64,000 bases of DNA, from positions 1 through 64,000 of the forward strand of contig JAGQTV010000017.1 of NCBI GenBank assembly GCA_020438845.1. The letters are read 5' to 3'. This document shows, in pieces, positions 18,391 to 26,655 of the stretch. The notes under the pieces are model-generated. The model did no database searches, was not told the origin of the DNA, and saw only the letters and a program-made list of their open reading frames with translations. The DNA comes from Mycobacterium sp. (GTDB lineage Bacteria; Actinomycetota; Actinomycetes; Mycobacteriales; Mycobacteriaceae). How positions within the stretch are numbered: the first letter of the stretch is position 1; every line of letters begins with the position of its first letter. The translations under genes were made by a program, and so were the position numbers.

Positions 18391-18423
18391 TTCCAGGTCG
18401 GTCCCAGGTCGATGCCAGGTCGG
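18391..18423 (+). repeat. Three 11-bp tandem repeats
   Basis: TTCCAGGTCGG, TCCCAGGTCGA and TGCCAGGTCGG follow one another at 18391, 18402 and 18413 in the leuS-mtc28 divergent intergenic region. The shared CCAGGTCG suggests local slippage or a multi-site operator. Confidence 0.75.
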
Positions 18424-18508
18424 TTTAGGGGGGTCAATCACCCCGAGTGCCTCCCTAAAGTCGGGTACGGACATCGGGCCATCCGGGCCTGACCGTGCGA
18501 GAAGGACC

Positions 18509-18523
18509 CGTCCGGTACGGACG
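18509..18523. promoter_or_regulatory. Palindrome in the mtc28 leader
   Basis: CGTCCG-GTA-CGGACG is a perfect inverted repeat 26 bp before the mtc28 ATG. A related GTACGGAC half-site with a following CGGGCC recurs about 50 bp upstream near 18464. It could be a regulator-binding site or a leader hairpin. Confidence 0.4.
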
Positions 18524-18548
18524 TGACGGGCCCAGAAGGACTAGAGAC

Positions 18549-19616
18549 ATGAACAGGATTGCCCGTAACTGGCGGTTGCTGGCCGGTGGACTGGCTGCCG
18601 GATCGGTGGGCGTACTGGGTCTGGTCGGCACCACGGCCTCGGCTGATCCGGCCGCCCCTGAGCCCCCAGCGCCGGCACCGGTGACTGTGACGGTGACCGT
18701 CACTCCACAGGCCGCCGCGACGGCGGCCGTAGCGCCAGCCGATCCCGCGACCCCGGCCAGCGCTGCTGCACAGCCACTAGGCGTCTCGACCGCACCGTCT
18801 GCCGCTGCGGCGCCGCTGCAACCCACGCCTGCCGCGCAGCCCCTGGCCACCCCGACAGCTCCTCCTCTGGTGCCCGCGACCTCCGGCACCCTCGCGGAGT
18901 TCTTCAAGGAGAAGGGCGTGGTGTTGGAGCCGCAGAAGGCTGCCGATTTCACCGCACTGAACATCACCCTGCCGGTCCCGACGGGATGGACCGTGGTCCC
19001 TGATCCCAACGTGCCCGACGCCTTCTCGGTGATCGCCGACCGGAAGGGCGGTGACGCTCTGTACACCCCCAACGCGCAGGTGACCGTTTACAAGCTGGTC
19101 GGGGAATTCGACCCGAGGGAAGCCATCACCCACGGCTTCGTCGACAGCCAACTACTACCCGCCTGGCAACAGACCGCAGGGGAGATGGCAGAAGTCGGCG
19201 GGTTCCCGGCCTCGCAGATCTCGGGTACCTATCGAGACACTGATCTCACCCTGAATACCACCCGCCGCCACATGATCGCCACAGCGGGTTCAGACCGGTA
19301 TCTGGTGTCACTGTCCGTGACCACGGCCGCCAACCAGGTGGTCGCCACCGCCGAGGCCACCGAGGCGATCCTCGCGCGGTTCAAAGTTGCGGTCCCGGGC
19401 AGCGAGCCGGCGGCCTCGCCCGAACCCGCTGCCGCACCCGTGGTCGACGCTGCCGCACCCGCGCCGGCTGTTGCCGCACCGGCCGCTGCACCCGCGGCGC
19501 CCCCGGCGGCTGCCCCAGCTCCGGCGGCTGCTCCGGCAACCGTGACGGCACCGCTCCTGCCCGCCGTCCCAGTATTGCCCGAGGTCCCGGCACTTCCAAC
19601 GGTGCCCACGCCGTAG
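18549..19616 (+). CDS. mtc28: Proline/alanine-rich secreted antigen Mtc28 (LpqN/LpqT-type domain)
   Basis: A 355-residue secreted protein, homolog of Rv0040c. An N-terminal signal peptide (RNWRLLAGGLAAGSVGVLGL, ending near ASADP) has no lipobox Cys. A Pro/Ala/Val-rich stretch to about residue 110 is followed by the folded domain, with DITLPMP-like LNITLPVPTGW, DPNVPDAFSVIADRKGG and TLNTTRRHMIATAG, then a long Ala/Pro-rich C-terminus. The M. tuberculosis protein is an immunodominant antigen of unknown function. The ATG at 18549 begins the signal peptide; the longer frame upstream crosses a palindrome in the leader. Confidence 0.9.
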   Translation: MNRIARNWRLLAGGLAAGSVGVLGLVGTTASADPAAPEPPAPAPVTVTVTVTPQAAATAAVAPADPATPASAAAQPLGVSTAPSAAAAPLQPTPAAQPLATPTAPPLVPATSGTLAEFFKEKGVVLEPQKAADFTALNITLPVPTGWTVVPDPNVPDAFSVIADRKGGDALYTPNAQVTVYKLVGEFDPREAITHGFVDSQLLPAWQQTAGEMAEVGGFPASQISGTYRDTDLTLNTTRRHMIATAGSDRYLVSLSVTTAANQVVATAEATEAILARFKVAVPGSEPAASPEPAAAPVVDAAAPAPAVAAPAAAPAAPPAAAPAPAAAPATVTAPLLPAVPVLPEVPALPTVPTP

Positions 19617-19633
19617 CAGACTGCCCCGGCTCG

Positions 19634-19639
19634 TATTGT
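19634..19639 (+). promoter_or_regulatory. -10 element of a probable leaderless transcript (small membrane protein)
   Basis: TATTGT is followed after 6 bases by the ATG at 19646. Confidence 0.45.
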
Positions 19640-19645
19640 GGGCCC

Positions 19646-19996
19646 ATGGTTATCGGGGCAATCGTGTGCCTGGTCCTGGCGATCCTGGTCGGCGGCTCTG
19701 GTTTGTGGACCCTTCGGCGTCCTGCGGGCCCGGACGTCACCAGTCAGGTGATACGCCTGGTGGCGCCCACCCAGCTCGCGGCTGCGATCATGCTCGCCGC
19801 AGCCGGTGTCCTGGCATTGGCGGCGCCGGCCCGCCTCGGGATGATCGGTTTGATCTGCGGGATCGTCGGAGCGGTTGCCACGGTCGCCGCTGGTTCCTGG
19901 CAGGGTGCCCGCTACGCCGCACGGCGGCAGGCAGCGGCGCCAGGTTGCGGCTCCGGTGGTGGTTGCGGTGGATGTAGCCAGATCTGTGAGCGTTAG
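19646..19996 (+). CDS. Small membrane protein with a Cys/Gly-rich tail
   Basis: A 116-residue protein, homolog of Rv0039c, of unknown function. Three hydrophobic segments (about 2-22, 42-60 and 65-84) are followed by a basic patch and a tail with four cysteines in a Gly-rich context (GCGSGGGCGGCSQIC), which could bind metal. Its stop overlaps the convergent YqgE stop in a TTAG tetranucleotide. Confidence 0.8.
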   Translation: MVIGAIVCLVLAILVGGSGLWTLRRPAGPDVTSQVIRLVAPTQLAAAIMLAAAGVLALAAPARLGMIGLICGIVGAVATVAAGSWQGARYAARRQAAAPGCGSGGGCGGCSQICER

Positions 19997-20598
19997 TTTC
20001 GGCTCAGGTCGATCGGATGGGTGGCCAGCATCGACAGCGGCAGCGGCTGGCGCCGCAACACTCGGGCCCAGAGATCTACCCGGGGCGTGACAAGCACGTC
20101 AGAAGGCAAGGCCGACAGGACGATCCAGTCGTTACGCTCGATCTCACCCTCAAGTTGACCGATGGTCCAGCCGGAATATCCGGCGAAGATTCGCACACCT
20201 TCAACCGCTGCGGAAACTAGTTCCGGGTCCGCGTCGAGGTCGACCATGACAATGCGGCCAGCGACATGGCGCAGGCCGGACATGCCCTCCGGGTTCGCGC
20301 CGACCCGCAGGATGCCCAGGCACAGCGCCGAGTCTCGTTTCACCGGCCCACCGATGAACATGGTCTTGGGCTTGGCCACCAAGTCCGCCCACTGGGGCAG
20401 CACGTTGTAGACCGCCATCTCGCTGGAGCGGTTGAGCACCACGCCCAGGGTGCCGCCGTCGTTGTGTTCGACGACGTAGATCACGCTGCGGCGAAACGTC
20501 GGCTCCAACAGTTCGGTATTGGCCAGCAGCAACGTGCCCGCCCGCACTCGGTTCGCCGCGGGCGCCCGGAAATCCTCAGGGTCCTCCGGCTGAGCCAC
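19993..20598 (-). CDS. YqgE/AlgH (UPF0301) family protein
   Basis: A 201-residue member of UPF0301, homolog of Rv0038. Family landmarks are RAGTLLLANTELLEPTFRRSVIYVVEHNDGGTLG-type N-terminus, the NRSSEMAV segment and FIGGPVKRDSALCLG. The fold is known but no biochemical role is established. The GTG at 20596-20598 begins the protein; there is no obvious ribosome site. It is divergent from the MFS gene. Confidence 0.92.
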   Translation of the reverse strand: MAQPEDPEDFRAPAANRVRAGTLLLANTELLEPTFRRSVIYVVEHNDGGTLGVVLNRSSEMAVYNVLPQWADLVAKPKTMFIGGPVKRDSALCLGILRVGANPEGMSGLRHVAGRIVMVDLDADPELVSAAVEGVRIFAGYSGWTIGQLEGEIERNDWIVLSALPSDVLVTPRVDLWARVLRRQPLPLSMLATHPIDLSRN

Positions 20599-20664
20599 CC
20601 CACCATCATGGCACGGGTCGTATCGCCGAGGACGAAGGCGACGGGAACCCGACGAGGAAGTTTG

Positions 20665-20670
20665 TAGTGT
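20665..20670 (+). promoter_or_regulatory. -10 element of a probable leaderless transcript (MFS gene)
   Basis: TAGTGT ends 6 bases before the GTG start at 20677. Confidence 0.45.
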
Positions 20671-20676
20671 AGGTCG

Positions 20677-21957
20677 GTGGTCGACGCCCCCGCCTCCAGC
20701 TCGCTCTGGGAATCGGTGCGCAGCCTGGTTGATTTCTGGCGCCTACTACAGGTTCGTGCCGCGAGCCAGTTCGGTGATGGGCTTTTTCAGGCCGGACTCG
20801 CCGGCGGACTGCTGTTCAACCCGGAGCGGGCGGCGTCGCCCTGGGCGGTGGCGGGCGCATTCGCCGTGTTGTTCTTGCCGTATTCGCTATTGGGACCCTT
20901 CGCCGGCGCCCTGCTGGACCGCTGGGACCGCCGTACGGTGCTGGTCTGGGCTACTGCTGCCCGCCTTGTCCTCGCCCTCGGTGTCGCGGCCCTGCTGGCC
21001 GTGGGTGCTCGAGACCTTTTCGTGCTGATCGGTGCGCTCGCCGCCAACGGATTCAGCCGGTTCGTCACTTCCGGCCTGTCGGCGGCATTGCCCGACGTGG
21101 TGCCCCGCGAGCAAATCGTCACGATGAACTCGGTGGCTATCGCAACGGGGGCCTCCGCCACCTTTCTCGGCGCCAACGCCATGCTGCTACCCCGCTGGAT
21201 ATTCGGTGCCGGCGACGCCGGCGCGGCCAGCGTGATCGCGCTGGTCGCCTTGCCGGTCACAGTCGCCCTGATGCTGGCACTGCGCTTCCGCCCGCGAGTC
21301 CTGGGACCACACCACACAGCTGTCAGCGGATCAGCCTTCTACGCCGTGGCAACCGGCTGGGCCTATGGTGCGCGGGCCGTGCTGAACACGCCGTCCGTAG
21401 GCGCGGCGCTCGCCGGCCTGGCCGCCCACCGCGGAGTATTCGGCATCAACACGTTGCTGGTGCTGGTGATCGTCCGGCACACCGGCGGTGGTACGGGTTT
21501 CGCCGGCCTCGGAACGGCAGTGGTATTCGTCGCCGCGACCGGCAGCGGGTCGTTCCTCGCCAACCTCATCACACCCGCAGCGGTGCGAAGGTGGGGCCGC
21601 TATGCAAGCGCCAATGTCGCCCTGCTGTGTGCTTCCGTCATCCAGCTCGCAGGTGCGACTCTGCTGTTGACGGTGATGGTGGCATGCGGCTTCTTCCTGG
21701 GGATGGCCGGGCAGGTGGTCAAGCTGTGCGCCGACACCGCCATGCAGTCCGACGTCGACGACGCCCTGCGCGGCCATGTCTTCGCCGTCCAGGACGCGTT
21801 GTTCTGGATGGCCTTCATCATTGCCATCACTGCGGCGGCTGCGGTGATCCCGGCCGACGGACACTCCATCACCCTGGCAGTCGCAGGATCAGTTCTCTAT
21901 CTGGTCGGGATGGCCGCTCATGCACTCGTCGGACGGCGCATGCGCGCTGCGAACTAA
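20677..21957 (+). CDS. Major facilitator superfamily transporter
   Basis: A 426-residue membrane protein, homolog of Rv0037c, with about twelve hydrophobic segments. The MFS signature loop between segments 2 and 3 reads [21 protein letters not shown], close to the G-X3-D-R-X-G-R-R motif. The substrate is not evident. It starts divergently from yqgE and its stop codon TAA forms part of the -10 element of the next gene. Confidence 0.88.
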   Translation: MVDAPASSSLWESVRSLVDFWRLLQVRAASQFGDGLFQAGLAGGLLFNPERAASPWAVAGAFAVLFLPYSLLGPFAGALLDRWDRRTVLVWATAARLVLALGVAALLAVGARDLFVLIGALAANGFSRFVTSGLSAALPDVVPREQIVTMNSVAIATGASATFLGANAMLLPRWIFGAGDAGAASVIALVALPVTVALMLALRFRPRVLGPHHTAVSGSAFYAVATGWAYGARAVLNTPSVGAALAGLAAHRGVFGINTLLVLVIVRHTGGGTGFAGLGTAVVFVAATGSGSFLANLITPAAVRRWGRYASANVALLCASVIQLAGATLLLTVMVACGFFLGMAGQVVKLCADTAMQSDVDDALRGHVFAVQDALFWMAFIIAITAAAAVIPADGHSITLAVAGSVLYLVGMAAHALVGRRMRAAN

Positions 21958-21960
21958 GCT
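21955..21960 (+). promoter_or_regulatory. -10 element overlapping the MFS stop codon
   Basis: TAAGCT includes the MFS stop TAA and lies 7 bases before the ATG at 21968, so the next gene can be transcribed as a leaderless mRNA from inside the end of its neighbour. Confidence 0.5.
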
Positions 21961-21967
21961 GTCCGGC

Positions 21968-22744
21968 ATGGCTGTTGCCGAAGGTGTCGTCGACGATCTC
22001 GTTGCCGAGAGCGCTGCTCTGGATGCGCTGGTTGCCCCGCTCCCGCCAGCAGATTGGACGACGGCGACGCCAGCGCCCGGGTGGACGATCGCCCACCAGA
22101 TCGCACACCTGCTGTGGACCGACCGGGTCTCGCTGATGTCGATAACCGACGAACCGGGCTTCATCGCATTCGTCGAATCGGCGAAGGACAACGTGGAGCA
22201 TTTCGTCGACGATGCCGCAGAGGAGCTGGCCACAACCCCGCCGGAGGATCTTTTGGCGGACTGGCGTGCCACCCGTGACGCCCTGCACGCTGAGTTGCGG
22301 AGGGTGCCCGCCGATCGCAAGCTCCTGTGGTTCGGGCCACCGATGAGTGCTGCCTCGATGGCGACCGCCCGATTGATGGAGACCTGGGCCCACGGACTCG
22401 ATGTCGCCGATGCGCTGGATGCACAGTTGCCCGCTTCGGATCGGTTGAAGTCCATCGCCCATCTGGGCGTGCGCACCCGCGACTTCGCGTTCGCGGTGCA
22501 TGGGCTGACGCCGCCCACGGAACCGTTCCGGGTGGAATTGACCGCCCCGGGTGGCGGGCAGTGGACGTGGGGCCCGGAAGACGCCGCCCAGCGGGTCAGC
22601 GGGTCCGCGTTGGATTTCTGCTATCTGGTGACCCAGCGCCGGCCGCAAGCTGAACTGGATGTGGTCGCCGACGGTCCCGACGCCGAGCGCTGGCTGGGTA
22701 TCGCGCAGGCGTTTGCCGGCCCGCCCGGCCCGGGCCGCGGCTAA
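21968..22744 (+). CDS. TIGR03084 / maleylpyruvate-isomerase-fold protein
   Basis: A 258-residue protein, homolog of Rv0036c. The N-terminal DinB/MDMPI four-helix domain contains [14 protein letters not shown], whose His residues are metal ligands, and [14 protein letters not shown] supplies a third His. A C-terminal SCP-like domain follows ([11 protein letters not shown]). Relatives such as the mycothiol-dependent maleylpyruvate isomerase use mycothiol, so a thiol-dependent reaction is possible. The true substrate is unknown. Confidence 0.87.
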   Translation: MAVAEGVVDDLVAESAALDALVAPLPPADWTTATPAPGWTIAHQIAHLLWTDRVSLMSITDEPGFIAFVESAKDNVEHFVDDAAEELATTPPEDLLADWRATRDALHAELRRVPADRKLLWFGPPMSAASMATARLMETWAHGLDVADALDAQLPASDRLKSIAHLGVRTRDFAFAVHGLTPPTEPFRVELTAPGGGQWTWGPEDAAQRVSGSALDFCYLVTQRRPQAELDVVADGPDAERWLGIAQAFAGPPGPGRG

Positions 22745-23208
22745 GTAGGTCCCGCGGACTCCGCGCGGCCATCCCCGTCGCTATCGACCAGCTTCAGGTC
22801 CCACCGCCCGTCGCCGTCGGTGTCGACGTAACCGGCGCTGGACCGGCCGAGGCCGACCAGCGCCCGGTCAGCCAGACCGTCCCGGTCGACGTCCAACAAC
22901 CGTTCCGGCTGCCCGTCTCCGTCGACGTCGGCATGCGCATCGGTGTGCTCGACGCCGTCCAGGCCCAGCCACCGCAACGGACCCGACATACCGCCCACCG
23001 ACCAGCTGCCCGACCCGTCGTCGGTGAAGCGAGCCTCCGGCACGCCGTCGTCGTCGAGATCGAGTACCGCATGGTCGGCGAGGCCGTCATCGTCCAAGTC
23101 GGTCAGAACGTCATCGAGCAGGCCGTCGCCGTCGAGGTCGAGTTCGGGCGGGCCGGTCCAGATCGATGCGGAGCCGTCACCGGCGTCCAGGCAATAGTCC
23201 ATACCCAT
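22741..23208 (-). CDS. Acidic DxDxDG-repeat protein (DUF6802-like)
   Basis: A ~155-residue very acidic protein with no signal peptide. It is built from about seven calcium-loop motifs of the DxDxDG type (for example DLDGDG, DLDDDG twice, DVDGDG, DTDGDG, DSDGDG), like those in EF-hand, dockerin and thrombospondin type 3 repeats, and a central [21 protein letters not shown] segment. Similar proteins are sometimes labelled pullulanase in mycobacteria, without a catalytic domain to justify it. The start is uncertain: ATG at 23206-23208 or 23200-23202, or GTG at 23242-23244. Its stop overlaps that of the convergent TIGR03084 gene. Confidence 0.75.
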   Translation of the reverse strand: MGMDYCLDAGDGSASIWTGPPELDLDGDGLLDDVLTDLDDDGLADHAVLDLDDDGVPEARFTDDGSGSWSVGGMSGPLRWLGLDGVEHTDAHADVDGDGQPERLLDVDRDGLADRALVGLGRSSAGYVDTDGDGRWDLKLVDSDGDGRAESAGPT

Positions 23209-23357
23209 TTGGACGCCAGTGATCGCAGCGCGGTTCCCTCTCACAAAGACGTCGCGAACAATTGGCGCGCTGTCGCGGCGGCGGCGCAGTCACAGCGGGT
23301 ACCGTCCTCACCGAAGACCGCGTCAGCGAGACTGAACAGGCACGAAAGGCAACGCCG

Positions 23358-24251
23358 ATGAACAGCGCTATCCGCAAGGCCGTCATCCCCGCCGCCGGCA
23401 TCGGCTCCCGCCTGTTGCCGCTGACCAAGGCCATCCCGAAAGAGATGCTGCCGGTGGGCGACAAACCGGTGATCGAACACACCGTCCGGGAACTGGTCAA
23501 CTCCGGCATCACCGATATCACCATCGTGGTGTCCGGCGGAAAGTCGTTGATCCAGGAGCATTTCCGGCCGAATTTGGCCCTGGTGGAGCAGCTTCGCGCC
23601 GACGGTAAGGACAGCTACGCCGATGCCGTGGAAGAGGTTGGAGAGCTGTCCCACCGCGGACACATCACCTACCTCGACCAGCATGGCCCGTACGGCAACG
23701 GCACACCGGTCTTGAATGCAGCGCGCTCGTTCGGAGACGAACCGGTCCTGGTGTTGTGGCCCGACGATGTGTTCGTCGCCGAAGTCCCTCGGGCGCAACA
23801 ACTGATCCGCGCATACGAACAGACCTCCGCCCCGGTCCTCGCCCTGATGCCGATGCCGCCGGAGCAGTCACGCCGATACGGCGTACCGGTTGTCAAGGAA
23901 GACCTCGACGATGGGCTGCTGCGGATCACCGGACTGGTGGAGAAGCCCGAGCCCGACAATGCGCCCTCGGCATTCGCCGCGATCGGCGGATACGTGGTGA
24001 CCCCCGGCGTGATCGACGAGTTGCGGGAGCAGACGAAGCGCTGGTACGAACACCGGACAGGCGAGGTCTACCTCACCGACGCGATCAACGAATACGCCAA
24101 ACACCGCGCCGTGTACGGCCAGGTCATTCGGGGCAGCTGGTACGACACCGGTAATCCGGCCGACTATCTGATCGCGCAGTTCGCATCCGCTCTGGCACAC
24201 CCCGGCTACGGCGGGATGCTTCGCGAACTCGTGGAGCGCTCCAAGCCTTAG
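23358..24251 (+). CDS. galU: UTP-glucose-1-phosphate uridylyltransferase
   Basis: Makes UDP-glucose from UTP and glucose 1-phosphate for glycan, trehalose and glycolipid synthesis. The 297-residue protein carries the nucleotide-binding signature AVIPAAGIGSRLLPLTKAIPKEMLPVG, with VVSGGKS, WPDDVF, LVEKP and SWYDTGNP, all typical of bacterial GalU. I chose ATG at 23358 (MNSAIRKAVIPAAG). In M. tuberculosis the main galU (Rv0993) is elsewhere, so this copy next to pcnA may be a paralog; I cannot tell from one window. Confidence 0.92.
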   Translation: MNSAIRKAVIPAAGIGSRLLPLTKAIPKEMLPVGDKPVIEHTVRELVNSGITDITIVVSGGKSLIQEHFRPNLALVEQLRADGKDSYADAVEEVGELSHRGHITYLDQHGPYGNGTPVLNAARSFGDEPVLVLWPDDVFVAEVPRAQQLIRAYEQTSAPVLALMPMPPEQSRRYGVPVVKEDLDDGLLRITGLVEKPEPDNAPSAFAAIGGYVVTPGVIDELREQTKRWYEHRTGEVYLTDAINEYAKHRAVYGQVIRGSWYDTGNPADYLIAQFASALAHPGYGGMLRELVERSKP

Positions 24252-24278
24252 CCTCCAGGACCTTAAGCGGGGTCACGC

Positions 24279-25739
24279 TTACGAGTGATCGCCCCTCGCG
24301 TTCCACCACGCCAGCAATTCGTTCGTAGCCTCCTCGGTGGACAGCGGCCCGCGATCCAGCCTGAGTTCCTTCAAGTAGTTCCAGGCCTCACCGACCTGCG
24401 GTCCCGCCGGGATTCCCAGTAGTTGCATGATCGCGTTCCCATCGAGGTCGGGACGCACCCGAGCCAAATCCTCCTGTGCGGCGAGTTCGGCGATCCGCTG
24501 CTCCAGGCTGTCGTAACTGGCCTGCAACGCCGCCGCACGCCGCTTGTTGCGGGTGGTGCAGTCCGCTCGCACCAGCTTGTGCAACCGAGGCAGCAGCTCC
24601 CCGGCGTCGGCGACGTAGCGTCGCACCGCCGAATCGGTCCACTTGCCGTCGCCATAGCCGTGGAACCGCAGGTGCAGGTAAACCAGCTGGGATACGTCGT
24701 CGACCATCTGCTTGGAGTACTTCAGCGCCCGCATGCGCTTGCGGACCATCTTGGCGCCGACCACCTCGTGATGATGGAAGCTCACACCGCCGTCGGCCTC
24801 GTGGCGGCGGGTGGCCGGCTTTCCGATGTCGTGCAGCAGCGCCGCCCACCGCAGCACGAGATCCCGGGAACCGGGCTCTTCCAACGCGATCGCCTGCCTC
24901 AGCACGGTCAGCGAGTGCTGATAGACGTCCTTGTGCTGGTGGTGTTCGTCGATGGCCATCTGCATTCCGCCCACCTCAGGAAGCACCACCTGGCCCAGTC
25001 CGGTCTGGACCATCAACTCGATCCCGGCGACCGGGTTCGCACCGAGCAGCATCTTGTCCAGTTCCACGGCTACCCGCTCGACGGTGATCCTGGACAGCTG
25101 GGGGGCCATCGCGACAATGGCCTCGCGCACCCGTTCGGCCACCCCGAATTCCAACTGCGAAACGAACCGCGCAGCGCGCAGCATGCGCAGCGGATCATCA
25201 CCGAAGGACACCTCCGGGGCGGCTGGGGTGTCGAGAATGCGCTGCCGGATAGCAGCCAACCCTCCCAACGGGTCGCAGAACCTGCCGGGGCCGTCGCCGG
25301 TGATCCTCACCGCCATCGCGTTGACCGTGAAGTCCCGGCGCACCAAGTCGTCGTCCAAGTTGTCGCCGAATCGCACCTGCGGGTTACGCGAAACCTGGTC
25401 GTAGTTGTCGGCACGGAAGGTGGTGATCTCCAGTCGGTGTCCGGACTTGCCGGCACCGACAGTGCCGAAGTCGATGCCGGTGTCCCACATCGCGTCCGCC
25501 CAGGGTCGGACGATGTGCTGCACCTCCTCCGGCCGGGCATCGGTGGTGAAGTCCAGATCGGTGGTCAATCGGCCGGTCAATCGGCCCAGGACAGCGTCTC
25601 GGACACTGCCACCGACCAGGTACAGCTCACGACCGGCCACTGCGAACCGGCCACCGATCTCGCGAAGGAGGTGACCGTGCCGATTGAGCTCCACGGCGGC
25701 GCGCGTCAGCAGCTTCGCGTCATTGGTGGCGTCGGGCAC
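24279..25739 (-). CDS. pcnA: CCA tRNA nucleotidyltransferase
   Basis: Adds or repairs the CCA end of tRNAs; needed here because neither tRNA gene in the window encodes CCA. The 486-residue protein has the class II nucleotidyltransferase head ([26 protein letters not shown]), the [10 protein letters not shown] motif, an HD domain ([14 protein letters not shown] with [11 protein letters not shown]) and a C-terminal tRNA-binding part. GTG at 25737-25739 aligns with the M. tuberculosis start; a TTG two codons earlier is possible. It is divergent from mutT4, whose start lies about 145 bp away. Confidence 0.95.
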   Translation of the reverse strand: MPDATNDAKLLTRAAVELNRHGHLLREIGGRFAVAGRELYLVGGSVRDAVLGRLTGRLTTDLDFTTDARPEEVQHIVRPWADAMWDTGIDFGTVGAGKSGHRLEITTFRADNYDQVSRNPQVRFGDNLDDDLVRRDFTVNAMAVRITGDGPGRFCDPLGGLAAIRQRILDTPAAPEVSFGDDPLRMLRAARFVSQLEFGVAERVREAIVAMAPQLSRITVERVAVELDKMLLGANPVAGIELMVQTGLGQVVLPEVGGMQMAIDEHHQHKDVYQHSLTVLRQAIALEEPGSRDLVLRWAALLHDIGKPATRRHEADGGVSFHHHEVVGAKMVRKRMRALKYSKQMVDDVSQLVYLHLRFHGYGDGKWTDSAVRRYVADAGELLPRLHKLVRADCTTRNKRRAAALQASYDSLEQRIAELAAQEDLARVRPDLDGNAIMQLLGIPAGPQVGEAWNYLKELRLDRGPLSTEEATNELLAWWNARGDHS

Positions 25740-25871
25740 GTCCAACGAGCCTAGTGCGCCCCCCGGGATCGCTATCCTCCAGATCGCCAGTATTCCGCTG
25801 GATAGATCGGCGCAGCATGCCCGTGCCCATGATCGTCACGGGGGAAGAGCAGGCCCCACAGAGGTGCAAGC

Positions 25872-25877
25872 TACTAT
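25872..25877 (+). promoter_or_regulatory. -10 element of a probable leaderless transcript (mutT4)
   Basis: TACTAT is followed after exactly 7 bases by the GTG at 25885, the usual spacing from -10 to transcription start, and no ribosome site is present. This also fixes the choice of start. Confidence 0.65.
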
Positions 25878-25884
25878 CGCTTGG

Positions 25885-26655
25885 GTGTCGGATGGCGAGC
25901 GGGCCAAGCCACGACGCCGCCGTGGTCGGCGTCGGGGCCGCCGCGCTGCCGGTCCGCCGGTTGACTCGGCAAGCACCGATGGCACATCCGACACCGCGGC
26001 TCCCTCCGAGCAGCCCGCCCCCCAACCCGCTGCTGACGTCCGCGGCCCGCGACGGCGACCGCCGGGCCGGCTACGCACCGTTCACGAAACCTCCGCCGGT
26101 GGCCTCGTCATCGACGGACTCGACCGTCCGCGCGAGGAGCAACTGGCTGCTCTGATCGGCCGGATGGACCGCCGCGGGCGGATGCTCTGGTCATTGCCCA
26201 AAGGGCACATCGAGCAGGGTGAGACCGCCGAACAAACCGCGATGCGGGAGGTGGCCGAGGAGACCGGCATTCAGGGCGACGTACTAGCAGCGCTCGGCAG
26301 CATCGACTACTGGTTTGTCACCGAGGGCCTTCGCGTTCACAAGACCGTCCACCACTATCTGCTCCGGTTCTCCGGAGGTGAACTCTGCGACGAAGACGTT
26401 GAAGTCACCGAGGTTGCCTGGGTGCCGGTAAGCGAACTGCATCATCGGTTGGCCTATGCCGACGAGCGGAAGCTGGCCAAGGTCGCCCACGAACTCATCG
26501 AACTGTTGCAATCGGCCGGTCCGAGCGCGCTGCCGCCGCTGCCGCACAGCACACCGCGCCGACATCCCCAGACCCACTCGCATGCCCGAAGCCGTTCACC
26601 CCGAAGCGATGCGCGCCCCGACCCCCGGACGAAAGGCCGCGGTTCCGGCTCGTGA
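25885..26655 (+). CDS. mutT4: Nudix hydrolase MutT4
   Basis: A 256-residue Nudix protein, homolog of Rv3908. The Nudix box is complete: [20 protein letters not shown] then TGI. Before it lies a basic, Arg-rich disordered N-terminus (about 65 residues) and after it a His/Pro/Arg-rich tail. Nudix enzymes hydrolyse nucleoside diphosphates linked to another moiety; the exact substrate is not shown by the sequence. The stop overlaps the GTG of the DUF6049 gene by 4 bp, starting a compact rightward operon that runs to murJ. Confidence 0.92.
   Translation: MSDGERAKPRRRRGRRRGRRAAGPPVDSASTDGTSDTAAPSEQPAPQPAADVRGPRRRPPGRLRTVHETSAGGLVIDGLDRPREEQLAALIGRMDRRGRMLWSLPKGHIEQGETAEQTAMREVAEETGIQGDVLAALGSIDYWFVTEGLRVHKTVHHYLLRFSGGELCDEDVEVTEVAWVPVSELHHRLAYADERKLAKVAHELIELLQSAGPSALPPLPHSTPRRHPQTHSHARSRSPRSDARPDPRTKGRGSGS

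Noticed and set aside
24423-25754. 443-residue plus-strand frame
   Set aside because: Antisense to pcnA, whose catalytic motifs are intact; no domain seen.
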